From assembly GCA_964246015.1 (NCBI GenBank), contig CAXTPG010000011.1:1-64000 (forward strand): DNA of 64,000 nt, read 5' to 3'. A model generated the notes under the pieces. It saw only the letters and a list, made by a program, of their open reading frames with translations, did not search any database and was not told where the DNA came from. The position numbers were made by a program, and so were the translations under genes. This document shows positions 33,399 through 41,087 of the stretch, in pieces (the first letter of the stretch is position 1; each line of letters starts with the position of its first letter). Origin of the DNA: JBBROS01 sp964246015. GTDB lineage: Bacteria; Pseudomonadota; Alphaproteobacteria; Acetobacterales; Acetobacteraceae.

Positions 33399-34919
33399 AT
33401 GTCCCTGTCCCGCCGCCCGTTCCTGCTGGGGGGCGCCATGCTCCCGTTCCTGCGCAACCCTGCCCGGGCCGCCCGCGTGCCCGGGCAGCTTACGTTCGGG
33501 TTGTCGACCTACCCGCCGAACCTCAACCCCTGGGCGAATACCGGGGCGTCGGGGGCGGGGGTGAAGCTGCTGATGAACCGTGGGCTGCTGTCCTACGACC
33601 CGAGCGGGGCGCTGCGGGGAGAGCTGGCCGAGAGCTGGGCGCGGGACGGGGAGAACGGGTGGGTCTTCAAGCTGCGGGAGGCGGTGTTCCATAGCGGCCG
33701 GCCGGTGACGTCGGACGACGTGAAGTGGACGATCGAGCAGGTGGCGGGCGAACGGTCGACCGCATACATGAAGGACGAGTTCAGCCGGGTGTCCGCGGTC
33801 GAGACGCCGGATGCGCGGACGGTGCGGATCGTGACGTCGCAGCCGATCGCGACGCTGCCGCTGTGGATGGCGAGCACGTACATGCCGATCATGCAGCGGG
33901 GTTCGACGGCGGATGGTGCGCCGGGGATCGGGGCCGGCCCGTTCGCGCTGGCGGCGCAGGAGCGTGGGGTCTCGCTGGAGTTCAAGGCGTTCGACAAGTT
34001 CTACCGGCCGGGGCAGCCGCGGCTGAAGGCGGTTCGGTTCGTGGTGTATGCGGACGAGAACCTGCGGGTTTCGGCGCTGCGGGCGGGGGATGTCGATCTG
34101 ATCGAGTATGTGCCGTGGCACGCGATGCAGACGATCGAGGACCAGCCGAACCTGGCGCTGCAGGGGACCTTCGGTCCCTTCATGTATCTGACGTTCAACG
34201 GGCGGACCGGGCCGTTCACCGATCCGCGGGTGCGGCTGGCGGTCGCGCACGCGGTCAAGCGGGACGAGATCGTGAATGCGGCCTTCGCGGGGCGGGGTGC
34301 GGCGCTGGAGGGGCTGCCGATTCCGCCGGACAGCCCGTTCTTCGACCAGGGGCGCAGCCGGGCCTGGGCCTATGACCCGGTTCGCGCCAAGGCGCTGCTG
34401 GCGCAGGCGGGCGTGCCCAACGGGTTTGCCTGCACGCTGCTGTCGACGGCGCAGTTCGGGATGATGAAGGACACGGCGGAGGTCGTGCAGCAGAACCTGG
34501 CGGCCATCGGGATCGCGGTCACGTTGAACCTGCCGGAGTGGGGCGGGCGGGTGACGGCGGGCAGCCGGGGGCAGTACGAGTTCTCGGTGGCGGGGACGGC
34601 GACCGACAACGGCGATCCGGACGGGCTGACGTCGTTGATCGACGGGTCGTTGCCGGCGTCGTTCCAGCGCAGCTTCGGGTTGCCGAACCCGGAGCTGACG
34701 GCGCTGCTGGGGCAGGGCCGGGCGGAGTTCGATGTGGCGAAGCGCCGGGCGATCTATGAACGGGTGCAGGATATCGCGACGGAGAGCCCGAGCATCGTGG
34801 GGCTGGCATGGCGGTCGCAGGGGTATGCGATGGCGCGGGACGTGCGGGGGTTCAAGAACATGCCGGGCCCGCTGACGTTCTATTCGAACCTGACGCTGGA
34901 CGAGGCGGAGATCGGGTGA
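33399..34919 (+). CDS. ABC transporter substrate-binding protein, family 5
   Basis: A 506-residue family 5 binding protein. Its leader has a twin-arginine pattern (SLSRRPFLLGGAMLPFL) and is followed by LSTYPPNLNPWANTG, LREAVFHSGRPVTSDDVKWT and LAVAHAVKRDEIVNAAF. A GAGGAGG ribosome site precedes the ATG. It closes the FAD dehydrogenase/MmgE group, and the nearest permease/ATPase set (36732-40825) is 1.8 kb downstream on the same strand, beyond an MFS and a lipoprotein gene on the other strand, so it is a plausible partner. Confidence 0.88.
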   Translation: MSLSRRPFLLGGAMLPFLRNPARAARVPGQLTFGLSTYPPNLNPWANTGASGAGVKLLMNRGLLSYDPSGALRGELAESWARDGENGWVFKLREAVFHSGRPVTSDDVKWTIEQVAGERSTAYMKDEFSRVSAVETPDARTVRIVTSQPIATLPLWMASTYMPIMQRGSTADGAPGIGAGPFALAAQERGVSLEFKAFDKFYRPGQPRLKAVRFVVYADENLRVSALRAGDVDLIEYVPWHAMQTIEDQPNLALQGTFGPFMYLTFNGRTGPFTDPRVRLAVAHAVKRDEIVNAAFAGRGAALEGLPIPPDSPFFDQGRSRAWAYDPVRAKALLAQAGVPNGFACTLLSTAQFGMMKDTAEVVQQNLAAIGIAVTLNLPEWGGRVTAGSRGQYEFSVAGTATDNGDPDGLTSLIDGSLPASFQRSFGLPNPELTALLGQGRAEFDVAKRRAIYERVQDIATESPSIVGLAWRSQGYAMARDVRGFKNMPGPLTFYSNLTLDEAEIG

Positions 34920-34922
34920 CGG

Positions 34923-36155
34923 CTATCGGGCGACGTGGGCCGGGATAAGGGCGCCGTCGGGCGTGGGGCCGGGGCGGCCGAAGGTGATCTGTGCGGCCCC
35001 GGCGAGCAGGCCGATGGCGACGGCGGATTGCCAGGCGCGGTCATAGGAGCCGAGTCCGTCGTAGATGAGGCCGCCGGCATAGGCGCCGATGAACGAGCCG
35101 ACCTGGTGGCTGAAGAACGCGACCCCGGTGAGGGTCGCCATGAAGCGGACGCCGAAGGTTTCCGCGACCAGGCCGCCGACCAGGGGCACGACGCCGAGCC
35201 AGAGCAGGCCCATGGCGGCGGCGAAGGCGAGGGTCGTGGCCGGTGTGACGGGGGCGACGAAGAAGGCGGCGATGGCAAGCGATCGGGCGATGTAGATCGC
35301 GCCGAGCAGGATGTGCTTCGGGTATCGGCCGCCGAGCCAGCCGAACAGCCATGAGCCGATGATGTTGCAGCCGCCGATGACCGAAAGGGCCTCGGCCCCC
35401 AGCATGGGGTCCATGCCGCACAGGGCGAGGAAGGTGGGGAGGTGGGTGGTGAGGAAGACGAGCTGCAGGCCGCAGACGAAGTAGGCGGCCGTCATCACCA
35501 GGAAGCTGCGGTTGCCGGCGGCGAGGTGCAGGGTGGCGCCGAGGGTGAGGGCGCCGGGGCCGACGCGCCGTGGGGCACGGTCCGCTCCGCCGGCCATGAA
35601 GGCGGCGGGGACCATGACGAGGCTGAGCACGACGAAGCACAGCAGGGCGGTGCGCCAGCCGTAGCCGCCGCCGATGGTCTGCACGAGCGGGGCGATGAAC
35701 AGCGTACCGGCGGACCCGGCCGCGGAGACGATGCCGAGGACGAGGCTGCGCCGTGTGTCCGGAACGGCGCGTGCGGCGGCGCTCATCGCCATGGCGGAGG
35801 CGGTGCACGAAAGGCCGACGCCGATCATGAGGCCGAGGCCGATGGTGATGGCCAGCGGGCCCTGGGCGGTCGCGGCGATCCCGACGCCCGCGGCGAAGCA
35901 AAGGGCGCCGAGGATGGCGATGGGGCGGATGCCCCAGCGGTCGGCGGCGGCGCCGATGAAGGGTTGGGTGACGCCCCAGACGATGTTCTGGAGCGCGACG
36001 GCAAAGGTGAAGTCGGCGGCGAGGAGGCCGAGGTCCTTCGTGATGGGACCGAGCAGGAGCCCGAGGGTCTGCCGCATGCCCATGCCGAGGCTGAGCATGA
36101 GCGACGCGCCGATGAGGATGGGAATGGCGCGGGGGGCGGGGCGGATCGCGTTCAT
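34923..36155 (-). CDS. MFS transporter
   Basis: A 410-residue, 12-helix MFS protein of the oxalate/formate-antiporter-like or monocarboxylate-like branch. It has the loop 2-3 motif GAAADRWGIRP, the loop 8-9 GWLGGRYPKH and FFSHQVGSFIGAYAGG near helix 11, a motif common to MFS members transporting organic anions. It converges with the binding-protein gene with 3 nt between stops. Substrate unknown. Confidence 0.85.
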   Translation of the reverse strand: MNAIRPAPRAIPILIGASLMLSLGMGMRQTLGLLLGPITKDLGLLAADFTFAVALQNIVWGVTQPFIGAAADRWGIRPIAILGALCFAAGVGIAATAQGPLAITIGLGLMIGVGLSCTASAMAMSAAARAVPDTRRSLVLGIVSAAGSAGTLFIAPLVQTIGGGYGWRTALLCFVVLSLVMVPAAFMAGGADRAPRRVGPGALTLGATLHLAAGNRSFLVMTAAYFVCGLQLVFLTTHLPTFLALCGMDPMLGAEALSVIGGCNIIGSWLFGWLGGRYPKHILLGAIYIARSLAIAAFFVAPVTPATTLAFAAAMGLLWLGVVPLVGGLVAETFGVRFMATLTGVAFFSHQVGSFIGAYAGGLIYDGLGSYDRAWQSAVAIGLLAGAAQITFGRPGPTPDGALIPAHVAR

Positions 36156-36220
36156 GGGTGCAGCGTGCGCCGGGGTGGGAATGACGTCCAGTCCGTGACG
36201 GCCCAGGCGTCAGGCCCGTC

Positions 36221-36520
36221 CTACCTGCGGTAGCCGCGGCGGTAGTAGCCGCGGTCGCGTCCGCCGTCGCTGCTGGCGGCGATCGCGGCGATGCCGCCGA
36301 TCAGGGCGGCGCCGACACCCACGGCCACGGCGGCGTTGGTGTTCGACTGCTGTTCGTAGGCGACCTGCTGCTGCGCCTGCGGCACCTGGGCGCAGGCGTA
36401 CTGGTCGCCGGCGTAGCAGGCCTGCATGAGGGCGTTCAGCCAGCCCTGCGATTGCGAGGACGCAGCACAGCCGCCCAGCAGCGTGGCGCTGGCGGTGAGT
36501 ACGAGCATGAGCTTGCGCAT
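36221..36520 (-). CDS. Small lipoprotein with Gly-rich membrane segment
   Basis: A 99-residue protein. A lipoprotein signal ends at the lipobox LLGGC (Cys18). The mature part has a pair of Cys (ACYAGDQYAC), a Gln-rich stretch, a hydrophobic glycine-containing segment (AVAVGVGAALIGGIAAIAA) and a basic tail GYYRRGYRR. It resembles small lipoproteins of unknown function in this group of bacteria. A TTGACC-N17-GACAGT pair (36595-36567, minus strand) is a weak promoter candidate. Confidence 0.6.
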   Translation of the reverse strand: MRKLMLVLTASATLLGGCAASSQSQGWLNALMQACYAGDQYACAQVPQAQQQVAYEQQSNTNAAVAVGVGAALIGGIAAIAASSDGGRDRGYYRRGYRR

Positions 36521-36731
36521 GGGCCGGGACCTCGGGACGGGGCGGGTGGATCGCCGCCTGACGATAACTGTCCGGTACGAGTGTGGCGGGGTCAAGGCGG
36601 GACTAACCCGAAAGGCTGCGACGGCGTGCCCGCAAACCCGCTTGCGCCCACCCGGCCCCCCGCCGAAGATGCCGGGACCGGCCGCCAGAGCCGGAACGAG
36701 GAAACCCCGTCGTGCAGCGCCCGAGCGCCCC
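36521..36731. other. Divergent intergenic region at the GC-skew inversion
   Basis: A 211-nt gap between the lipoprotein gene and the dppB-type gene. The + strand changes from G-rich (GTGGCGGGGTCAAGG near 36585) to C-rich (CCCACCCGGCCCCCCGCCG near 36650) inside it. I looked for a 28-bp dif-like XerCD site with an AT-rich core here and saw none. The promoter of the dpp-type operon should lie here, but no clear hexamers could be placed on the + strand. Confidence 0.5.
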
Positions 36732-37724
36732 ATGCTGACCTACCTCATGCGGCGGTTCCTCATCGCCGTGCTCACCTGCCTCGTGATCTCGCTCGCCACC
36801 TTCATCATCGTCCGCCTGCCCCCCGGCGACTTCGTCGATAGCTACATCGCCAACCTCGCCAGCTCCGGCAGCACCGTGTCGATCGAGCAGGCCCAGGCCC
36901 TCCGCCGCGACCTCGGTCTCGATCGCCCGGTGCTCGTCCAGTACGGCCTGTGGATGATCAACGTCGTCCAGGGCAATTTCGGCGTCTCGATGCTGTTCAA
37001 GCGCCCGGTGGCCGAAGTCATCGGGGACCGCCTCTGGCTCACCGTGGCGGTCTCCGTCTCCGCCCTCATCCTCACCTGGGCCCTCGCCTTGCCCATCGGC
37101 ATCTACTCCGCCGTCCGCCAATACTCCTGGGGCGACTACGCCGCGACCACGCTGGGGTTCATCGGCCTTGCCGTGCCCAACTTCCTCCTCGCCCTCATCC
37201 TCATGTGGCTCGGCTTCCGCTACCTGGGCATGAGCGTCGGGGGGCTGTTCTCCCCCGAATACACGCAGGCCCCCTGGGACGCGGCCCGGTTCTGGGACCT
37301 CGCCAAGCACCTCCCCCTCCCCGCCTGCGTCCTCGCCTTCGCCGGCACCGCCCAGCTCATCCGCATCATGCGCGCAAACCTGCTGGACGAGCTGCGCCGC
37401 CCCTACGTCGTCACCGCCCGCGCCAAGGGCCTCTCCGAAACCCGCCTGGTGCTCAAATACCCGGTCCGCGCCGCGCTCAACCCCTTCGCCAGCTCCATGG
37501 CCTACATCTTCCCGTCCCTGGTGTCCGGCAGCATCATCGTCTCCCTCGTCCTCGGCCTGCCCACCGTCGGCCCGCTGCTGCTGCAGGCCCTTCTGGCCCA
37601 GGACATGTACCTCGCCGGCACCATCGTCCTGCTGCTCGGCGTGCTCACCGTCGCCGGCACCCTCGTCTCCGACCTCGTCCTCATGTGGGTGGAACCCCGG
37701 CTCCGCCTCGGCGGCCGGGCATGA
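36732..37724 (+). CDS. ABC transporter permease (DppB/OppB type)
   Basis: A 330-residue permease. The N-terminus MLTYLMRRFLIAVLTCLVISLATF and PPGD motif are classic for DppB, and the coupling loop is seen near YVVTARAKGLSETRLVLKYPVRAALNPF. About six helices. It overlaps the next permease by 4 nt. The ATG at 36732 fits the family start. It heads a complete four-gene importer core without its own binding protein. Confidence 0.9.
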   Translation: MLTYLMRRFLIAVLTCLVISLATFIIVRLPPGDFVDSYIANLASSGSTVSIEQAQALRRDLGLDRPVLVQYGLWMINVVQGNFGVSMLFKRPVAEVIGDRLWLTVAVSVSALILTWALALPIGIYSAVRQYSWGDYAATTLGFIGLAVPNFLLALILMWLGFRYLGMSVGGLFSPEYTQAPWDAARFWDLAKHLPLPACVLAFAGTAQLIRIMRANLLDELRRPYVVTARAKGLSETRLVLKYPVRAALNPFASSMAYIFPSLVSGSIIVSLVLGLPTVGPLLLQALLAQDMYLAGTIVLLLGVLTVAGTLVSDLVLMWVEPRLRLGGRA

Positions 37725-38830
37725 GCGCCGCCGCCATCGCGGCCGACGACCGTTTCGCCCAGGCCACGCAGCTCCAGCTCACCTGGTGGCGCTTCCGCCG
37801 CCACAAGCTCGCCGTCGCCAGCATGATCCTCATCATCCTCTTCTACCTCGTCGCCGTCTTCGCCGACTTCCTCGCCGTCGCGGACCCCCAGGCCACCGAC
37901 GCCCGCCGCAGCTACATCCCGCCCCAGCCCATCAACATCATGGCCGAAGGCGCCCCCTTCCTCTCCGTCCCCGGCCTGAAAGGCGTCCGCGACCCCCGGA
38001 CCTTCAAACTCGCCTACACCCCCGACCCGGCCCGCAAGCTCCGCGTCACCCTCTTCGCCCCCGGCTACGAATACCGCCTCCTCGGCCTCATCCCCGCCAA
38101 CATCCACCTGCTGGGCGTCGAGGGCGGCGGACCCGCCGACGGCATCTTCCTCCTCGGCACCGACCAGCTCGGCCGCGACCTCTACTCCCGACTCGTCGTC
38201 GCCACCCGGACCTCGCTCTCCATCGGCCTCGCCGGCGTCGCCCTCAGCCTCACCCTCGGCATCCTCCTCGGCGGCCTCTCCGGCCTCTACGGCGGCGTCG
38301 TCGACACGGTCATCCAGCGCATCATCGAGGTCATCCGCTCCATCCCAACCATCCCCCTCTGGATGGCGCTGGCCGCCGCCCTCCCCAACACATGGAGCGT
38401 CACGCAGGTCTACCTCGCCATCACCATCATCATCTCCCTCATCGGCTGGACCGACCTCGCCCGCGTCGTGCGCGGCCGCTTCCTGGCGCTGCGCGAAGAG
38501 GACTTCGTCATCGCCGCCGAACTCGCCGGCGCCAGCCGCATGCGCATCATCCTGCGCCACATGCTCCCGTCCTTCGCCAGCCACGTCATCGCCGCCACCA
38601 GCCTCGCACTGCCCACCATGATCGTCAGCGAAACCTCGTTGAGCTTCCTCGGCCTCGGCCTCCGCCCCCCCGCGATAAGCTGGGGCATCCTGTTGCAGGA
38701 CGCGCAGAACGTGCAGGTCCTGGCCGGCGCGCCCTGGCTGCTGCTGGCCGCCATCCCCGTCGTCTTCGTCATCCTCGCCTTCAACTTCCTCGGCGACGGC
38801 CTCCGCGACGCGGCCGACCCCTATGGCTGA
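37721..38830 (+). CDS. ABC transporter permease (DppC/OppC type)
   Basis: A 369-residue permease, somewhat longer than DppC because of a large periplasmic segment between the first helix and LLGTDQLGRDLYSRLVV (residues about 60-150), as in the subfamily serving opine or oligosaccharide-type substrates. The coupling loop is FVIAAELAGASRMRIILRHMLPSF. It overlaps the following ATPase gene by 8 nt. Confidence 0.9.
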   Translation: MSAAAIAADDRFAQATQLQLTWWRFRRHKLAVASMILIILFYLVAVFADFLAVADPQATDARRSYIPPQPINIMAEGAPFLSVPGLKGVRDPRTFKLAYTPDPARKLRVTLFAPGYEYRLLGLIPANIHLLGVEGGGPADGIFLLGTDQLGRDLYSRLVVATRTSLSIGLAGVALSLTLGILLGGLSGLYGGVVDTVIQRIIEVIRSIPTIPLWMALAAALPNTWSVTQVYLAITIIISLIGWTDLARVVRGRFLALREEDFVIAAELAGASRMRIILRHMLPSFASHVIAATSLALPTMIVSETSLSFLGLGLRPPAISWGILLQDAQNVQVLAGAPWLLLAAIPVVFVILAFNFLGDGLRDAADPYG

Positions 38831-39821
38831 CACCATCCTGTCCATCCGCGCCCTGCACGTCGAGTTCGGCGCCGCCCACTACACCGTTCAGGCGCTGGAC
38901 GGCATCAGCCTCGACCTGCGCCGCGGCCGCGTCCTGGGCGTCGTCGGCGAAAGCGGCTGCGGCAAGAGCGTCACCGCCCGCGCAGCCCTCCGCATCCTCG
39001 ACCATCCCGGCCGCATCGTGTCCGGCCAGGTCATCCTCGACCCCGGCACCCCCGAAGCGACCGACCTCGCCGCCCTCCCGCAATCCAGCCCCCGGCTGCG
39101 ACAAATCCGCGGCGGCCGCATCGGCCTCATCTTCCAGGAGCCGATGACCGCCCTCAGCGCCCACTACACCGTCGGCAACCAGATCATCGAGGCCATCCGC
39201 GTCCACACCCCCCTCTCCCGTGCCGCGGCCCGCGCCCGCGCCATCGAACTCCTGAACGACGTCGGCATCCCCCGCCCCGAAACCCGCATCGACGCCTATC
39301 CCTTCCAGCTCAGCGGCGGCCTGCGCCAACGCGTCGGCATCGCCCTCGCCCTCGCCGGCGACCCCGACATCCTCATCGCCGACGAACCCACCACCGCACT
39401 CGACGTCACCACCCAGGCGCAGATCCTCGCCCTCCTGCGCCGCCTCCAGCGCGACAAGGGCATCGCCCTCATGCTCATCACCCACGACATGGGCGTCATC
39501 GCGGAGATGGCCGACGACGTCGCCGTCATGTACCTGGGCCGCGTGGTCGAATCCGCGCCCGTCCACACCCTGTTCGCAGCACCCCGCCACCCCTACACCC
39601 GCGCCCTGCTGCGCTCCGTCCCCAGCATCCTCGCCGCCCCCCGCCAGCGCCTCGCCACCATCGGCGGCGCCGTGCCCCACCCCGCCGCCCGCCCGTCCGG
39701 CTGCGCGTTCCACCCCCGCTGCCCCGACGCCCTCCCGGGTCTCTGCACCTCGGCGCCCCCCACCCCCCTCCCGGGCGGCACCGAAGGCGCAAGCTGCTTC
39801 CGCCTTCCGGAACTCGCATGA
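38823..39821 (+). CDS. ABC transporter ATP-binding protein (DppD/OppD type)
   Basis: A 332-residue ATPase: Walker A GESGCGKSVT, Q-loop LIFQEPMTALS, signature LSGGLRQRVGIALAL, Walker B ILIADEPTTALD and the switch His THDMG. The C-terminal Cys-containing extension (PSGCAFHPRCPDALPGLC) is the oligopeptide-transporter C-terminal domain that often binds a 4Fe-4S cluster. It overlaps the DppF-type gene by 4 nt. Confidence 0.92.
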   Translation: MADTILSIRALHVEFGAAHYTVQALDGISLDLRRGRVLGVVGESGCGKSVTARAALRILDHPGRIVSGQVILDPGTPEATDLAALPQSSPRLRQIRGGRIGLIFQEPMTALSAHYTVGNQIIEAIRVHTPLSRAAARARAIELLNDVGIPRPETRIDAYPFQLSGGLRQRVGIALALAGDPDILIADEPTTALDVTTQAQILALLRRLQRDKGIALMLITHDMGVIAEMADDVAVMYLGRVVESAPVHTLFAAPRHPYTRALLRSVPSILAAPRQRLATIGGAVPHPAARPSGCAFHPRCPDALPGLCTSAPPTPLPGGTEGASCFRLPELA

Positions 39822-40825
39822 CCGAACTCGTCCTGGAGGTCACCGACCTCCGCAAGCACTACCCCGTCCACGCCGGCCTGCTCCGGCGCGAGGTCGGCCG
39901 GGTCCGCGCCGTCGACGGCATCAGCTTCGCCATCGCCCGCGGCGAGACCCTGGCCCTCGTCGGCGAAAGCGGCTGCGGCAAGACCACCGCCGCCCGCTGC
40001 ATCGTCCGCGCCCTGAAGCCCAGCGGCGGCGCCATCCGCTTCACCCCCGAAGCAGGCAGCCCCGCGATAGACCTCGCCACCCTCTCCCGCGCCGGCCTCC
40101 GCCCCATGCGCCGCCTGGTCCAGATGATCTTCCAGGACCCCTACGCCTCCCTCAACCCGCGCATGATGGTCGGCGACATCATCGCCGAGCCCCTCCTGAT
40201 CGACGGGATGAAGGCGCCCGACCGACGCCGCCGGGTCCTGGAACTGCTGGACCTCGTCGGCCTGCCTGCCGCGGCCCGCACCCGCTTCCCCCACGCCTTC
40301 AGCGGCGGCCAGCGCCAGCGCATCGGCATCGCCCGTGCCCTGGCGCTCGACCCGCGGCTGATCGTCGCCGACGAACCCGTCTCCGCCCTCGATGTCTCCG
40401 TCCAGGCGCAGATCGTGAACCTCCTGCTCGACCTGCAGGACCGCCTGGGCCTCTCGATGCTGTTCGTCGCCCACGACCTCAGCGTCGTCAGGCACATCAG
40501 CGACCGTGTCGCCGTCATGTATCTCGGCCGCATCGTGGAGCTCGCCCCCACGACGGACCTCTACACGGCGCCCCGCCACCCCTACACCGAAACCCTGCTG
40601 GCCGCTGTCCCGAAACCCGACCCGGCCCTGCGCCAGGACCGCCCCGTCCCCACCGGAGAGATCGCCGACCCCGCGCATCCGCCCCCCGGCTGCGCCTTCC
40701 ACCCCCGCTGCCCCTACGTGGAACCCCGCTGCCGAACCACCGCGCCATCCCTCATTGAAACCGCCCCGGGCCGCTGGTCCGCGTGCCACCGCGCCCAGGA
40801 CCTGGCCCTGGCGGGGGTGACGTGA
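39818..40825 (+). CDS. ABC transporter ATP-binding protein (DppF/OppF type)
   Basis: A 335-residue ATPase with Walker A GESGCGKTTA, Q-loop MIFQDPYASLNPRM, signature FSGGQRQRIGIARAL, Walker B LIVADEPVSALD and the AHDLSVVRHISD switch. A Cys-rich C-terminal extension is present (PPGCAFHPRCPYVEPRC). It completes the transporter core and meets a minus-strand gene, with 4 nt between stops. Confidence 0.92.
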   Translation: MTELVLEVTDLRKHYPVHAGLLRREVGRVRAVDGISFAIARGETLALVGESGCGKTTAARCIVRALKPSGGAIRFTPEAGSPAIDLATLSRAGLRPMRRLVQMIFQDPYASLNPRMMVGDIIAEPLLIDGMKAPDRRRRVLELLDLVGLPAAARTRFPHAFSGGQRQRIGIARALALDPRLIVADEPVSALDVSVQAQIVNLLLDLQDRLGLSMLFVAHDLSVVRHISDRVAVMYLGRIVELAPTTDLYTAPRHPYTETLLAAVPKPDPALRQDRPVPTGEIADPAHPPPGCAFHPRCPYVEPRCRTTAPSLIETAPGRWSACHRAQDLALAGVT

Positions 40826-40829
40826 CCCC

Positions 40830-41087
40830 CTACCGCCGAACCTGAGCGATCAACGCATCGTACGCCGAACAAACCCCGTCGTAGCCGCCCGCCGCCGGCA
40901 TCCCCCGCATCGCCGCCCGCATCCGCTCCGCCGTCGCCCGCCGCACCTTCGCGGGCTGCTGCATCTGCCCCGCCAGCAGCTCCGTCAGCGTCCCCACCTT
41001 CGTCATCAACGCCTCGGGCGAACACCCCTCCGCCCGGGCCGGTACGGCCGCCAGCACCAGCATCGCCGCCACCATCACGCGGCCCAT
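40830..41087 (-). CDS. Small secreted protein of unknown function
   Basis: An 85-residue protein with an N-terminal signal peptide (RVMVAAMLVLAAVPARAEG) and two Cys in the mature part (GCSPEALM and VCSAYDALI), which may form one disulfide. The rest is helical with basic and Ala/Met-rich stretches. Its ATG overlaps the stop of the glycosidase gene by 1 nt (TGATG), so it is translationally coupled as the last gene of that operon. I do not recognise the family. Confidence 0.6.
   Translation of the reverse strand: MGRVMVAAMLVLAAVPARAEGCSPEALMTKVGTLTELLAGQMQQPAKVRRATAERMRAAMRGMPAAGGYDGVCSAYDALIAQVRR

Noticed and set aside
36177..36188. GGGAATGACGTC repeated near 43327
   Set aside because: A 12-nt match between two gene-flanking gaps without arms or longer similarity; may be a remnant of a dispersed repeat but not supportable.
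36521..36731. Possible dif/XerCD site at the skew switch
   Set aside because: No 28-bp pair of arms with an AT-rich 6-nt core was found; the gap is GC-rich throughout.
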